A stretch of DNA of 64,000 nucleotides from Bacteroidota bacterium (GCA_016183805.1 JACPDX010000027.1:118635-182634), one strand, 5' to 3'. Shown: positions 1 to 8,977, numbered from the stretch's first letter. A program made the numbers and translations. Notes: generated by a model from the sequence alone, not told the origin.

Positions 1-1000
1 CTTTAATTTGAACAACCGTTTCGTACGAACCTTTATAGCCTAATGGATCATTATACACTTCAATAAATGAATTGATGTAATCAATATCGCCATCTGTTGC
101 TTCACACCATGCAATGTTATAGGCATCCCAAGTTTTTAAATCGCCTGTTTTGTAGTATTCAATTAACAATTTTAGTGCTTTGGCTTGTCCTTCGTTTTCT
201 GCAACACCCACAGCTAAATCTAACCATTTAATTACCTCATCTATGGCTGCACCATACATTCCACCCGATTTCCAAACTTTTTCTTCTAAACCATTTGCAC
301 CTCTTACCACTTTCGAATTTAAACCGAAAGAAACAGGTTGTTTATCTTTTTTATCTGCTTTAGCTAAATAAAATGTTTGAGCTTCTTTTTCGGTAACATC
401 TTCACCATAAAAGTTCGATGCTGAAGCTAAAAGTAAATCGCTTTTAGGGTCAAGACTAACTTTTTTATTGTCTAGTTCTGGGTTAAAAATTACCTCAACA
501 ACTTCTGGTGCTAATTCGGTTTTAGTATCTTTCAATAAAGAAGCAAAAAATTCTTTCGAAAATTCCGGAATAAACTTATCGTTAGAATAATGATGGTGTA
601 TTCCGTTTGCAAACCATACTTTTTTGGTATAAATCATAAAGTTTTTCCAATCGGTTGATGCAGTATCGCCTTTAAAATTTTGAACAATGTTTTCTAATGC
701 ACGTCTAATTTTTAGGTTGTGACGATAATTTTGATCCCAAATAATGTCTCTACCTGCATAACCTGCTTGAGTTAAGTAATACACTAATTTTTTTTGTTGA
801 AGACTTAATTTATCCCAACCATTAATTTTGTATCGTAGAATTTTAATATCCGAAAACTGCTCAGGATTCCACACAAAATTGGAATCATTTTCTTCAACTA
901 CGACTTCAGTAGTTTTATCGTTTTTAGTTTCGTTTCCACCGCAAGAGAACAGTAATGTACTTGTTACGGCAAACAGCATAAAATATTTTGTATGTTTCAT
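1..1000 (-). CDS. Dipeptidyl-peptidase III (M49) lipoprotein, N-terminal part
   Basis: The gene runs off the left edge of the window; about 333 N-terminal residues are visible. The protein starts MKHTKYFMLF and has a lipobox ending in Ser-Cys (LLFSCGG), so it is probably a lipoprotein facing the periplasm. The mature part reads like M49 dipeptidyl-peptidase III: a WNPEQFSDIKILRYKI-like N-terminus, a KLVYYLTQAGYAGRDIIWDQ-like helix, and FIEVYNDPLGYKGSYE near the window edge. M49 enzymes remove dipeptides from peptide N-termini using a zinc HExxGH motif. That motif would lie beyond position 1, so catalytic competence cannot be judged. The ATG at 1000 is the natural start because it directly precedes the signal peptide. 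Confidence 0.85.
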   Translation of the reverse strand, partial: MKHTKYFMLFAVTSTLLFSCGGNETKNDKTTEVVVEENDSNFVWNPEQFSDIKILRYKINGWDKLSLQQKKLVYYLTQAGYAGRDIIWDQNYRHNLKIRRALENIVQNFKGDTASTDWKNFMIYTKKVWFANGIHHHYSNDKFIPEFSKEFFASLLKDTKTELAPEVVEVIFNPELDNKKVSLDPKSDLLLASASNFYGEDVTEKEAQTFYLAKADKKDKQPVSFGLNSKVVRGANGLEEKVWKSGGMYGAAIDEVIKWLDLAVGVAENEGQAKALKLLIEYYKTGDLKTWDAYNIAWCEATDGDIDYINSFIEVYNDPLGYKGSYETVVQIK

Positions 1001-1181
1001 GATTGTTTTAAATTAATAAAAGGTTTTTTAAATAAGTTTCGGCAAAATAAAATAATTAAAGTGGTTTTAACAATGATAAATACACTAGTGGTTAAAAATA
1101 TAGTTAATCGGAAATTTTAATTGAAAGCTATTGCAAGTAAAACCTAATATTGCACTTATAAATTTTGAACAATAAAAACCC

Positions 1182-1631
1182 ATGAAACGCATCAACGAAT
1201 ACAAAAAATTATTTTCGGTAGAAGAACAACTTGACTTGAAACATTTAAAAACAACTTATCGGAAGTTAATAAAAGAATGGCACCCCGATAAATTTCAAGC
1301 GGAAAATCCTTTAGCAACAGAGGCTGAAATTAAGAGTCAAAGTATTATTGATGGTTATCATTTTTTGGTAAGTATTGCTCCCGAAACAAAGGAAGCCAAT
1401 CTTGAAGAATACAATGTAACCACCTCCACTTCTGGTATTGAAGATTTTCATCACAAAGGACTTTTGTTAGAAATTTCCTTTTTAGACGGAAACACTTATG
1501 AGTACTTTGGTGTACCTCGAACGGTTTTTGTAAAAATGATAAATTCTGATAAACAATACCGTTTTGCCAAACGAAATATTTTTAATTCCTATTTGTATCG
1601 AAAAATCAAAAAAAGTGTTCAAGAAGCTTAA
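1182..1631 (+). CDS. J-domain protein with C-terminal KTSC domain
   Basis: 149 residues. Residues about 8-60 form a J-domain with an intact HPD signature (H34-P35-D36 in EWHPDKF), the motif that stimulates DnaK ATPase activity. Residues about 95-145 (GNTYEYFGVPRTVFVKMI... YLYRKI) match the KTSC domain, a small fold of poorly known role often fused to other modules. There is no signal peptide, so it should be cytosolic. It is monocistronic. A weak -7-like TAATATTG lies about 30 bases upstream. Likely a specialised DnaK co-chaperone; the client is unknown. Confidence 0.8.
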   Translation: MKRINEYKKLFSVEEQLDLKHLKTTYRKLIKEWHPDKFQAENPLATEAEIKSQSIIDGYHFLVSIAPETKEANLEEYNVTTSTSGIEDFHHKGLLLEISFLDGNTYEYFGVPRTVFVKMINSDKQYRFAKRNIFNSYLYRKIKKSVQEA

Positions 1632-1697
1632 TCTAAACTGTTTTTTTACCTTCTCACTGAAATAGTCTCTGAAATAAAATGAAATACAATTTAGTAC

Positions 1698-1705
1698 TAA
1701 TTTTG
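1698..1705 (+). promoter_or_regulatory. -7 promoter box for trkH
   Basis: TAATTTTG matches the Bacteroidota -7 consensus TAnnTTTG exactly and lies 36 bases before the TTG start of trkH. No clear -33 TTG was assigned. Confidence 0.45.
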
Positions 1706-1741
1706 GCAGCAAAAGAATATTTTTTTAACATCTAAGTAATA

Positions 1742-3511
1742 TTGAAATCGTTACTAAAATACCTGATTAAAATTTCAGCCCTTTATAGGTTGTCCTTTAC
1801 ATTCAGTTTATTAGCTATACTTCTAATCGTTATCGATTTTGGTTTTAATCAGGTTGTTTTTTCTCAACGAGTAATTACTACTTTTTTCTTTATTGTAATC
1901 TTTCTTAACTTTTCTAACGCTATTGTTAGGTATTTTACCGAAAGAAAGCCTCTACGGTTTAAAATAATTTTGTTCGATATTATTACCCTAAGCGTAATAA
2001 CATTAGCTATTTTAACTTTTTTTTCCATTGGTAAAACAAATATTATTTTAAATTACTTTCATTATAAAGATTGGATTAGATTGGGTATTTTTTTAATTTT
2101 TATCAAAGAGGTTACACTATTAAAATTTAGTCTTAAAAACATCAATGTAAACCCTGCCCAAATTTTTATTTTTAGTTTTTTTAGTGTAATTATAATCGGT
2201 GCTTTACTATTAATGTTACCTAATGCAACTTATACAGGAATTTCGTTTGTTGATGCTCTTTTTACTTCTACCAGTGCTGTTTGTGTTACAGGATTAATAG
2301 TAGTTGATACGGCTACTTATTTTACACATTTGGGGCAAACTATTATTATGGTATTGATTCAAATTGGTGGTTTGGGTATAATAACTTTTGTAGCATATTT
2401 CAGTTACTTTTTTAAAGGAGGGTCAAGCTATAAAAATCAGCTTGTAATAAGTGATTTGTCAAACAGTGAACGAATTGGAGAAGTTTTTTCATTAATAAAA
2501 AAAGTACTTTTTATTACTTTTTCTATAGAATTTTTTGGAGCCATTCTTATTTTCTATCTTACAGAGAATTTTTATTTTTCATCCTATTATGAACATTTTT
2601 ATTTTTCTGTTTTCCATTCTATTTCAGCCTTTTGTAATGCAGGATTTTCTACACTTTCGAATGGATTATTTGATATTGGGTTACGCTTTAATTATCTTTT
2701 TCAAATAACCATTATATTACTTTTTATAATTGGAGGATTAGGATTTCCAATAGTTGTTAATTTACTGAAATACCTTAAGTCTTTTTTGAAACACAATTTT
2801 TTAAGAATCTTAAATATTAATTCAAATAAAAAACCTTGGGTGCTTACCTTGAATAGTAGAATTATCCTCATCACTTCATTCTTACTTACCATTATTGGCT
2901 CAATACTGATTTATTTTATCGAATATAATAATACATTAGTTGATCATCATGGTATTGGAAAAATAGTTGCCGCAATTTTTACCGCAACTACCCCAAGAAC
3001 AGCTGGATTTAATACCATTGACATATTAAATTTAAGTACAGCGGCGACATTGATAATTATTTTTTTGATGTGGATTGGAGCCTCTCCAGGTTCAACTGGT
3101 GGTGGTATCAAAACAAGCACTTTTGCTATAGCGACACTTAATTTTATCAGTTTAACCAGAGGAAAAACTAGAATTGAAGTATTTAGAAGAGAAATCTCTG
3201 AAATAACCATAAGGAGAGCATTTGCAGCGATAGTATTGTCGTTAATTACTATTGGCTTTGGTATATTTTTAATATCAATTTTTGATAAAGACAAGTCAGT
3301 AATAAGTATAGCTTTTGAATGTTTTTCTGCCTTTAGTACTGTTGGCTTAAGTATAGGAATAACTTCTAGTTTAACTGTTTATAGTAAACTTGTGATAGTT
3401 TGTATAATGTTTATTGGTCGAGTCAGTTTGTTCGCCATATTATTTGCCTTTATTAAAAAAGAAAAATATAAAAACTATGCTTACCCAAATGAAGAAATAA
3501 CTATTAACTAG
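1742..3511 (+). CDS. trkH: TrkH/KtrB-type potassium uptake membrane subunit
   Basis: 589 residues, strongly hydrophobic throughout. Four pore-loop repeats are visible, each with the selectivity-filter glycine: AVCVTGL (G184), FCNAGFS (G301), PRTAGFN (G422) and STVGLS (G535). This is the four-fold M1-P-M2 architecture of SKT-family K+ channels/transporters. The N-terminal ~150 residues form extra membrane helices. The start is a TTG: an in-frame TAA lies at 1733-1735, so no upstream ATG exists, and MKSLLKYLIK is a plausible N-terminus. It is followed by trkA, which should be its cytosolic NAD(H)/nucleotide-binding regulator. Confidence 0.9.
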   Translation: MKSLLKYLIKISALYRLSFTFSLLAILLIVIDFGFNQVVFSQRVITTFFFIVIFLNFSNAIVRYFTERKPLRFKIILFDIITLSVITLAILTFFSIGKTNIILNYFHYKDWIRLGIFLIFIKEVTLLKFSLKNINVNPAQIFIFSFFSVIIIGALLLMLPNATYTGISFVDALFTSTSAVCVTGLIVVDTATYFTHLGQTIIMVLIQIGGLGIITFVAYFSYFFKGGSSYKNQLVISDLSNSERIGEVFSLIKKVLFITFSIEFFGAILIFYLTENFYFSSYYEHFYFSVFHSISAFCNAGFSTLSNGLFDIGLRFNYLFQITIILLFIIGGLGFPIVVNLLKYLKSFLKHNFLRILNINSNKKPWVLTLNSRIILITSFLLTIIGSILIYFIEYNNTLVDHHGIGKIVAAIFTATTPRTAGFNTIDILNLSTAATLIIIFLMWIGASPGSTGGGIKTSTFAIATLNFISLTRGKTRIEVFRREISEITIRRAFAAIVLSLITIGFGIFLISIFDKDKSVISIAFECFSAFSTVGLSIGITSSLTVYSKLVIVCIMFIGRVSLFAILFAFIKKEKYKNYAYPNEEITIN

Positions 3512-3571
3512 GAAATGTAACAATGTGGAAATGTAGCAATTGAAGATCGAAGGCTGAGATTTGAAGATTGA
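3512..3571. repeat. Low-complexity word repeat between trkH and trkA
   Basis: The spacer is built of near-repeated words: AATGTAACAATGTGGAAATGTAGCAA, then GAAGATCGAAGG...GATTTGAAGATTG. The same word families recur at 39971-40066, 45154-45200 and 60010-60080. Confidence 0.55.
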
Positions 3572-3606
3572 TAACTAAATAATAAATTAAACTTAAATAT
3601 ATTACC

Positions 3607-4293
3607 ATGAAATTTATAATAATTGGACTTGGCAGTTTTGGTGGCCCACTAGCAATAAAATTGACCGAACAAGGCAACGAGGTAATTGGCATTGATAGCA
3701 GAATGGTTAAAGTGGATGGTTTGAAAGAAAAAATTTCTCATACCATTTGTATGGACGCAACCGATGAGTTTACGGTAACAGGTTTACCTATAAAAGAAAC
3801 CGATGTGATTATTGTCGCCATTGGCGAAGATCAAGGGGCTAACATTATGGCTACGGCGCTTTTTAAAAATTTACAACCTAAACGTTTAATTAGTAGAGCC
3901 ATCAACCCATTACACGAAAAGGTTTTGGAAGCCATTGGCGTTGATGATATTGTTCATCCGGAAGAAGAAACTGCAGAACGATGGTCTAAAAAACTTTGCT
4001 TAAACGGTTTGGTTGACTCTTTTGAATTAAGCGATGATTTTAGTATTGTTGAATTAACCGTACCGGAAAAATTGGATGGCAAAACCATTGGTGAAATTAA
4101 TTTTAGAGAAAAATTTCAATTGTTAATTTTAACTACCATAAAAAATGTACGAGTAAAAAGTTTAATTGGAAGAAGTAGTATTAAAAACAAAGTTCAAGGT
4201 GTTGCCTCGTTAGATACTGTTTTAGAAAAAGGTTCAATAATGGTAGTTTATGGAGCCAATAAAGACATTCGGGCATTTATTAATAATCAATAA
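3607..4293 (+). CDS. trkA: TrkA/KtrA-type potassium channel regulator (RCK)
   Basis: 228 residues. The N-terminal Rossmann fold (RCK_N) opens with FIIIGLGSFGGPLA, a GxGxxG nucleotide-binding loop, followed by an acidic residue in VIGID that normally contacts the ribose. Residues about 135-225 look like an RCK_C domain. It is soluble with no signal peptide. It lies 95 bases after trkH on the same strand, so it very likely gates that transporter by ring formation on its cytosolic face. The spacer contains a dispersed low-complexity repeat, so the two genes may have separate promoters. Confidence 0.9.
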   Translation: MKFIIIGLGSFGGPLAIKLTEQGNEVIGIDSRMVKVDGLKEKISHTICMDATDEFTVTGLPIKETDVIIVAIGEDQGANIMATALFKNLQPKRLISRAINPLHEKVLEAIGVDDIVHPEEETAERWSKKLCLNGLVDSFELSDDFSIVELTVPEKLDGKTIGEINFREKFQLLILTTIKNVRVKSLIGRSSIKNKVQGVASLDTVLEKGSIMVVYGANKDIRAFINNQ

Positions 4294-4363
4294 GAAATCG
4301 CTTTTTTACAACTAAATAATCTATTGAATTTCAATTCCTCAGTTTTCATTGTTAAAAATAAAA

Positions 4364-4403
4364 TAATGGTAGTTTGAAGGATTTTATTTTCAAACTACCA
4401 TTA
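4364..4403. terminator. Hairpin between convergent trkA and nhaD
   Basis: TAATGGTAGTTTGAA (4364-4378) pairs perfectly with TTCAAACTACCATTA (4389-4403) around a 10-base loop. It lies between the ends of two convergent genes, so it probably ends transcription from both sides. There is no long T-run. Confidence 0.6.
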
Positions 4404-4450
4404 CTTCGTAAATTATATCAACTTATCAACTTTAAAATGAAACACTTAAA

Positions 4451-5710
4451 TTAAAGCATTAATAAATAAAAGGCAGCTCCTGCAAAATATCCTATTAGAG
4501 CCCATAAGCTTATATTTTTAATGTACCAAAAAAAGTCAATTTTAGCTAATCCCATTGCAGCAACACCAGCAGCAGAACCAATGATTAAGATACTTCCACC
4601 AGTTCCAGCACAATAAGCGATAAGTTCCCAAAAATAATGATCCATAGGATAAGTTTGCATATCGTACATCCCCATTGATGCTGCAACTAAAGGTACATTA
4701 TCTATTATTGCAGAAAGAAGCCCTAAAGAAATTGAAATTATTTTTATGTTTCCAACAGCATCACTCATTGCTGTAGCAAGATTTGTAAGTAGTCCGGTAG
4801 ATTCAAGAGCCGCAACAGCAACTAAAATACCAAGAAAAAACAATATACTGGGCGTGTCTATTTTTTTTAAAGCATGCGAAACAGAAATTTTATCTTCCTC
4901 TTCTTTATTTTTGTGCAATAGTTCAGTAACCACCCACAATACAGCCAATCCCGTAAGGATTCCTAAAAATGGAGGTAAATGCGTTATTGTTTTAAAAACT
5001 GGAGCAAAAACCAATGCCGACATACCCAAAATAAATACAACATTTTTTTCAAAATTTGAAACAGTTGATTCCGAATCTATTTTGATGGGTTTTTCGAATT
5101 CCCCTTTTACTTTAAACGACACTAATGCCAAAGGCACCACCATACTGATAAGCGATGGAAGAAACAATTTTAACATAATATTTACTGTTGAAATCTGACC
5201 ACCTATCCATAACATGGTTGTGGTTACATCACCAATAGGAGTCCATGCACCCCCAGCATTTGCTGAAATAACAACCATACCTGCAAACAACAACTGGTCA
5301 TTTTTATCTTTCAATAATTTACGAATTAACGTAATCATTACAATTGTTGTAGTTAAGTTATCGAGTACCGCTGAAAGAAAAAATGTAATAAAACATATTA
5401 TCCAAAGTAAAACCCTTGTTTTATTTGTAGTTAAAAGTTTAGTAATAACATCAAATCCATGGTATGAATCTATAAGTTCGACAATGGTCATTGCACCAAT
5501 TAAGAAAAATATAATTTGCGAAATACTTCCTACATGTTCAACTAATTGAGATACTACAATTTCTGGGTTGGTTGAAGTCTGTAAAACATAAATTGTCCAA
5601 CAAATTGCTCCTGTAAGTATTGCTATTGCAGCTTTATTTACATGAATTTTATTTTCAATAGTAATAAATAGGTAGCCAATAATAAAAGCTATAATGATAA
5701 GTGTATTCAT
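4451..5710 (-). CDS. nhaD: NhaD-type Na+/H+ antiporter
   Basis: 419 residues, about 11-12 predicted membrane segments. The sequence has family features: an opening IENKIHVNKAAIAILTGA, a DNLTTTIVMITLIRKLL segment, and ANAGGAWTPIGDVTTTMLW. These belong to NhaD in the ion-transporter superfamily. NhaD expels Na+ (or Li+) in exchange for H+ and is common in marine and alkaline-tolerant bacteria. The next gene upstream (5723-6220) ends 12 bases away on the same strand, so the two are probably co-transcribed. Next to trkHA, it makes this a monovalent-cation homeostasis neighbourhood. Confidence 0.92.
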   Translation of the reverse strand: MNTLIIIAFIIGYLFITIENKIHVNKAAIAILTGAICWTIYVLQTSTNPEIVVSQLVEHVGSISQIIFFLIGAMTIVELIDSYHGFDVITKLLTTNKTRVLLWIICFITFFLSAVLDNLTTTIVMITLIRKLLKDKNDQLLFAGMVVISANAGGAWTPIGDVTTTMLWIGGQISTVNIMLKLFLPSLISMVVPLALVSFKVKGEFEKPIKIDSESTVSNFEKNVVFILGMSALVFAPVFKTITHLPPFLGILTGLAVLWVVTELLHKNKEEEDKISVSHALKKIDTPSILFFLGILVAVAALESTGLLTNLATAMSDAVGNIKIISISLGLLSAIIDNVPLVAASMGMYDMQTYPMDHYFWELIAYCAGTGGSILIIGSAAGVAAMGLAKIDFFWYIKNISLWALIGYFAGAAFYLLML

Positions 5711-5722
5711 AATTTTAAATAT

Positions 5723-6220
5723 TTAAACAGGTTGATTTACATGTTGATTGTTAAGTTTTAGTAATTCGTTTATTTTTTTTGCCCACCTCTCAATAAGTAA
5801 AAAATCGTCTCCCAAATGCATTCGCTCATCAGAATTATACAATTCTAAAATAATATTTGCCTTGTTTTTTAAAGAAGGTAATAAACTTAATTCGAGCTTA
5901 TCAATTTTTTCATTGTCGCTCGACCTACTTGTCTTGACTATTTTACAACTTTGAATATCAGCAAGATTGATTTGTTTACTAATTTCTTTATCCTTAATTC
6001 GTTTGAAAAAGAAAAGAAAATTTGAGGTTTCATCAATTCCAATGATGTATTCCTCACAACATTCGTGCTGAGTGATTTTACAATTTTGTTTAGCTGCAAT
6101 GTTCGAAAGAGACTGAAAAAGTAATTTTTCATGTTTTCTACTGTTTCTTCCCATTAATACAAAGGGAAGAATACAGATGGCTATTAAAATAGCTCCGGTA
6201 ATGGTTATTCCTATATCCAT
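5723..6220 (-). CDS. Membrane-anchored protein of unknown function
   Basis: 165 residues. One N-terminal membrane helix (ITITGAILIAICILPFVLMG) is followed by a charged cytosolic part of about 135 residues with a beta-rich pattern (YIIGIDETSNFLFFFKR) and a Cys pair in ECCEEY. I do not recognise the family. It lies directly before nhaD on the same strand with a 12-base gap, so it may be co-expressed with the antiporter. A 10-bp perfect AT-rich inverted repeat (6252-6261 with 6271-6280) sits about 30 bases upstream of its start. That repeat could be a weak terminator for the preceding gene or a leader structure. Confidence 0.65.
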   Translation of the reverse strand: MDIGITITGAILIAICILPFVLMGRNSRKHEKLLFQSLSNIAAKQNCKITQHECCEEYIIGIDETSNFLFFFKRIKDKEISKQINLADIQSCKIVKTSRSSDNEKIDKLELSLLPSLKNKANIILELYNSDERMHLGDDFLLIERWAKKINELLKLNNQHVNQPV

Positions 6221-6251
6221 TTTAATTTTTTTTTGTAATTATAAATAATGC

Positions 6252-6280
6252 TTTTTTAGAGAATTAAATCCTCTAAAAAA
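6252..6280 (-). terminator. AT-rich hairpin upstream of the 5723-6220 gene
   Basis: TTTTTTAGAG (6252-6261) pairs with CTCTAAAAAA (6271-6280), with a 9-base loop and T/A tails on both sides. It lies downstream of the 6328-6690 gene on the same strand. It may be a weak terminator; a regulatory role is equally possible. Confidence 0.35.
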
Positions 6281-6327
6281 TTGAATTGCAATACCTAATT
6301 TATGGGTATTTGCTTATTTAAAATGGA

Positions 6328-6690
6328 TTACCAAAAATAGTGGAAGGGAAAAATGATATCAATTTTTTGATATCTAATTAAAAAGTTTTTGGAGAACGAA
6401 GTATATTGCGAAAATGTATTTACAATTATCTGTTCTGTTGATTTTAATATCAAAGAAAATCCGTTGAACGGGTTTTTAATGCTTGGAAGTGGAGGGCAAT
6501 TTGTTTGAATAGCACCTTCTGACTGCGAAGTAATAGGATTGAAGTTGTCCGAAATTAAAGTAACTGTTTTGTCATTTTCTAACGTTAGTTTGTTAGAAGA
6601 ATTAACCTCTCCAGTATAAAATGTGCCTATTGTAAAACAATAAACAACCACTACAAATACTACCCCTAAAACTTTAAAAGCTTTTTTCAC
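6328..6690 (-). CDS. Small secreted or membrane-anchored hypothetical protein
   Basis: 120 residues with a hydrophobic N-terminus (KVLGVVFVVVVYCFTIGTF) that can be a signal peptide or anchor. There is no lipobox. The rest is short, Ser/Thr/Asn-rich, and contains NCPPLPSIKNPF. The family is not recognised. The start codon is GTG (bases 6688-6690 on the complement), immediately before the hydrophobic stretch. No in-frame ATG gives a better N-terminus. The coding nature rests on the intact signal-like start and open frame, so confidence is moderate. Confidence 0.5.
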   Translation of the reverse strand: MKKAFKVLGVVFVVVVYCFTIGTFYTGEVNSSNKLTLENDKTVTLISDNFNPITSQSEGAIQTNCPPLPSIKNPFNGFSLILKSTEQIIVNTFSQYTSFSKNFLIRYQKIDIIFPFHYFW

Positions 6691-6764
6691 ACTGCAAATG
6701 TAAATGGTAAATCAATCGGTTTGCTAAAGTATCAAACAATTATTTTATTGGAGACTCAGTTCCA

Positions 6765-8378
6765 TTACAACTTTATATTCCATTGAATTTCGTTGTCCCA
6801 GTTTTCACGAATGGTAATTTTATCCTGATAAAAAATAACTTTTTCGGGCTGAAGGTTTAACTGGTAATTACCTGTATCCCATTTTTTGTTGGTGTTACGG
6901 TCAATAATTAATTTTATTTGGTATTCGCCAGATTTTAGGTAAGTAATATTAAAGGTCTTGGTGTTTGTATCAAAAAATTCCTCAAGTATTTCATTTTTTT
7001 GGAGAAGTTGAATAATGTAGTTTTCTTGAAAATCAGGAATAACAGTAAATTTTAAATTTCCATAATCTTCTTCATTTTTGGTTTTAAATACATTAATAAG
7101 CGTATCGTTTTTTAACTGATAAATGGATGAAAATGCTTCGGGTTCAATTAATAATTTATAATTAGTGTGAGCTTTAAAAGGATAAATTAAATGAATGTTG
7201 AGAGCCGATAAACTATCTTTTTCTAAAGTAATATTTACAGGAATACTATCTTCAAACAATTGAATTTTTTCTTTTTGGATTTCTGTAAAGGGTTGATTTG
7301 AACTAAGTACTATTTTTTGATTCAAATCAAATAACGAAGACACATTACTTTTAACATTCAATAGTGTATCTTTATATTCCTTGGTGGTTATCATCTCTAC
7401 TTTAGAAGTATCAATGATTTTATCATTATCTTTTATAATAAAAATTTGTTGATTTTCAAGAATTTCATGATTTAACCAAAACGTATGCTGTGTTTTCGTT
7501 TTGTTACTTTCCATAGTTACAAAGGGATAAGGTTCTCCATCTAAATTCAACAGTTCTATCTCATTTGTAGGGATATTAAACTCAATTGATAATTTCCCGT
7601 ACTGTTTGTTTTCAATTTTTTTAACGAATTGAATTTCGCTTTGTTTGGTAAAAAGATATAAAGATGAATCTAAAAAATTCGAATCCAACTGAATGGGTTC
7701 GTTTAAAAATGCCAATTGTTCGTTGGGTAAGTCGTATAAATAATTTCCATTAATATCATCTAATGCAAAAACTTTGTATTGCCCTTTTGCAATGTTTGTT
7801 ATAACAAAAGTTCCGTCAGTTTTTGTTTTGGCTAAATAATTTGGTTTTTGCTTGATGGGTAATGAGTCATCTAAATGATTGTATAGCATAACAAAAACAT
7901 TGGCTTTTGGAGATAAATCTTCTGCATTCACCACTTTTCCTGAGTAAGACAACGAATCAATAAAATTTCCTGTAGAAAAAACATACTTGTAGTTTGGATA
8001 TGGATTGCTTTCGGTGATATCAATAATTGCATCACCAAAATTTAAACTGTACGTGGTGTTTTCAGCCAACTTAGCCGAAAATTTTATCACCATTTTTTTA
8101 CCTTTAATCATCACTACTGGTTTTTCGTCCATCAGTGGTGAAACAATCAATTGATTTTGTAAATTGTTTAAACGAACAAACTCATTAAACTCTACAACAA
8201 TTTCTTCGTCAACAAAATTTAAGGTTTGATTTTCGGGAATAGTCGATTTAATTTCAGGGGGCAAAACATCTTTATTTCCTCCTGTTAAGGCAGAACGTTG
8301 AGCACATGAAAATAAAATACTAACCAAAAGTAAAGTACTAATGAAATGAAATAGCTTATATTTTATAGGTGATTTCAA
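6765..8378 (-). CDS. Ig-like (Big_5) domain lipoprotein
   Basis: 537 residues. The signal peptide ends in a lipobox (SILFSC), followed by ALTGGNKDVLPPEI, a sequence typical of Bacteroidota Ig-like envelope lipoproteins. Residues about 40-135 form a SbsA/Big_5-type Ig domain. Two later stretches, DDINGNYLYDLPNE (about 207-220) and DRNTNKKWDTGNYQ (near the C-terminus), resemble paired carboxypeptidase-regulatory-like beta-sandwich loops. It is likely exposed in the periplasm or on the outer membrane; its exact role is unknown. The start is TTG at 8378, which overlaps the TGA of the upstream gene as TTGA, implying translational coupling. Confidence 0.8.
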   Translation of the reverse strand: MKSPIKYKLFHFISTLLLVSILFSCAQRSALTGGNKDVLPPEIKSTIPENQTLNFVDEEIVVEFNEFVRLNNLQNQLIVSPLMDEKPVVMIKGKKMVIKFSAKLAENTTYSLNFGDAIIDITESNPYPNYKYVFSTGNFIDSLSYSGKVVNAEDLSPKANVFVMLYNHLDDSLPIKQKPNYLAKTKTDGTFVITNIAKGQYKVFALDDINGNYLYDLPNEQLAFLNEPIQLDSNFLDSSLYLFTKQSEIQFVKKIENKQYGKLSIEFNIPTNEIELLNLDGEPYPFVTMESNKTKTQHTFWLNHEILENQQIFIIKDNDKIIDTSKVEMITTKEYKDTLLNVKSNVSSLFDLNQKIVLSSNQPFTEIQKEKIQLFEDSIPVNITLEKDSLSALNIHLIYPFKAHTNYKLLIEPEAFSSIYQLKNDTLINVFKTKNEEDYGNLKFTVIPDFQENYIIQLLQKNEILEEFFDTNTKTFNITYLKSGEYQIKLIIDRNTNKKWDTGNYQLNLQPEKVIFYQDKITIRENWDNEIQWNIKL

Positions 8379-8860
8379 GAAAACGACATTATCAGCTTGG
8401 TAATTTGAAGCAGGTGTTTTTCATCTGTTTCATCAAAAGTATTTAATTCTTCGCTATCAATATCCAGCACCATAATTATTTCGTTTTTTTTATTAAAAAC
8501 AGGCAAAACAATCTCCGATTTTGATGCCGAACTACAAGCAATATGACCAGGAAATTCATCAACATTTGGAACAATAATAGTTTTTGCTTGTTGCCATGCT
8601 GTACCACAAACTCCTTTTCCTTTTTTTATTCTGGTACAAGCTATTGAACCCTGAAAAGGCCCTAAAACCAATTCTTCATTTTTAACCAAATAAAACCCTA
8701 CCCACAAAAAATGAAACGTACTTTTTAATGCCGCACCAATGTTAGCCAAATTGGCAATAATATCCTGTTCACCAAAAACCAAAGCCTCTATCTGGGGCAA
8801 TAAGGTTTTGTATTTATCTTCTTTTGAAAATGTATTGTCGAGGATGAGTTCTTCTACCAT
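8375..8860 (-). CDS. msrC: Free methionine-(R)-sulfoxide reductase (GAF fold)
   Basis: 161 residues from the ATG at 8860. It is a single GAF domain with the fRMsr signature GPFQGSIACTRI, GKGVCGTAW and FPGHIACSSASKSEIV. The three redox cysteines C75, C85 and C109 have exactly the spacing of E. coli C84/C94/C118. The enzyme reduces free L-methionine-(R)-sulfoxide with thioredoxin. A longer frame begins at 8878, but a perfect -7 box (TATATTTG, 8868-8875 on this strand) lies inside that extension. The ATG at 8860 is therefore preferred, giving a near-leaderless mRNA. The stop overlaps the start of the Ig-like lipoprotein gene. Confidence 0.92.
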   Translation of the reverse strand: MVEELILDNTFSKEDKYKTLLPQIEALVFGEQDIIANLANIGAALKSTFHFLWVGFYLVKNEELVLGPFQGSIACTRIKKGKGVCGTAWQQAKTIIVPNVDEFPGHIACSSASKSEIVLPVFNKKNEIIMVLDIDSEELNTFDETDEKHLLQITKLIMSFS

Positions 8861-8867
8861 AATGTAC

Positions 8868-8875
8868 AAATATAC
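8868..8875 (-). promoter_or_regulatory. -7 promoter box of the fRMsr gene
   Basis: On the minus strand this reads TATATTTG, an exact TAnnTTTG match, with only 7 bases between it and the ATG at 8860. It decides the start of msrC. Confidence 0.6.
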
Positions 8876-8977
8876 CAAGAAGTTGAAGTAATAATTTGAC
8901 TTTTATTAAATCTGTTTTGTTCTTTTGCTGAGATTCGTTGTTTTTGTGACAACTTATTATAGAGACAGATAAATATA

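Noticed and set aside
180..1016. Plus-strand open frames at the left edge
   Set aside because: They lie antisense to the well-supported M49 peptidase frame and show no signal peptide, family motif or promoter.
1482..1712. Minus-strand frame opposite the J-domain gene
   Set aside because: Antisense shadow of a gene with an intact HPD motif; no start signal.
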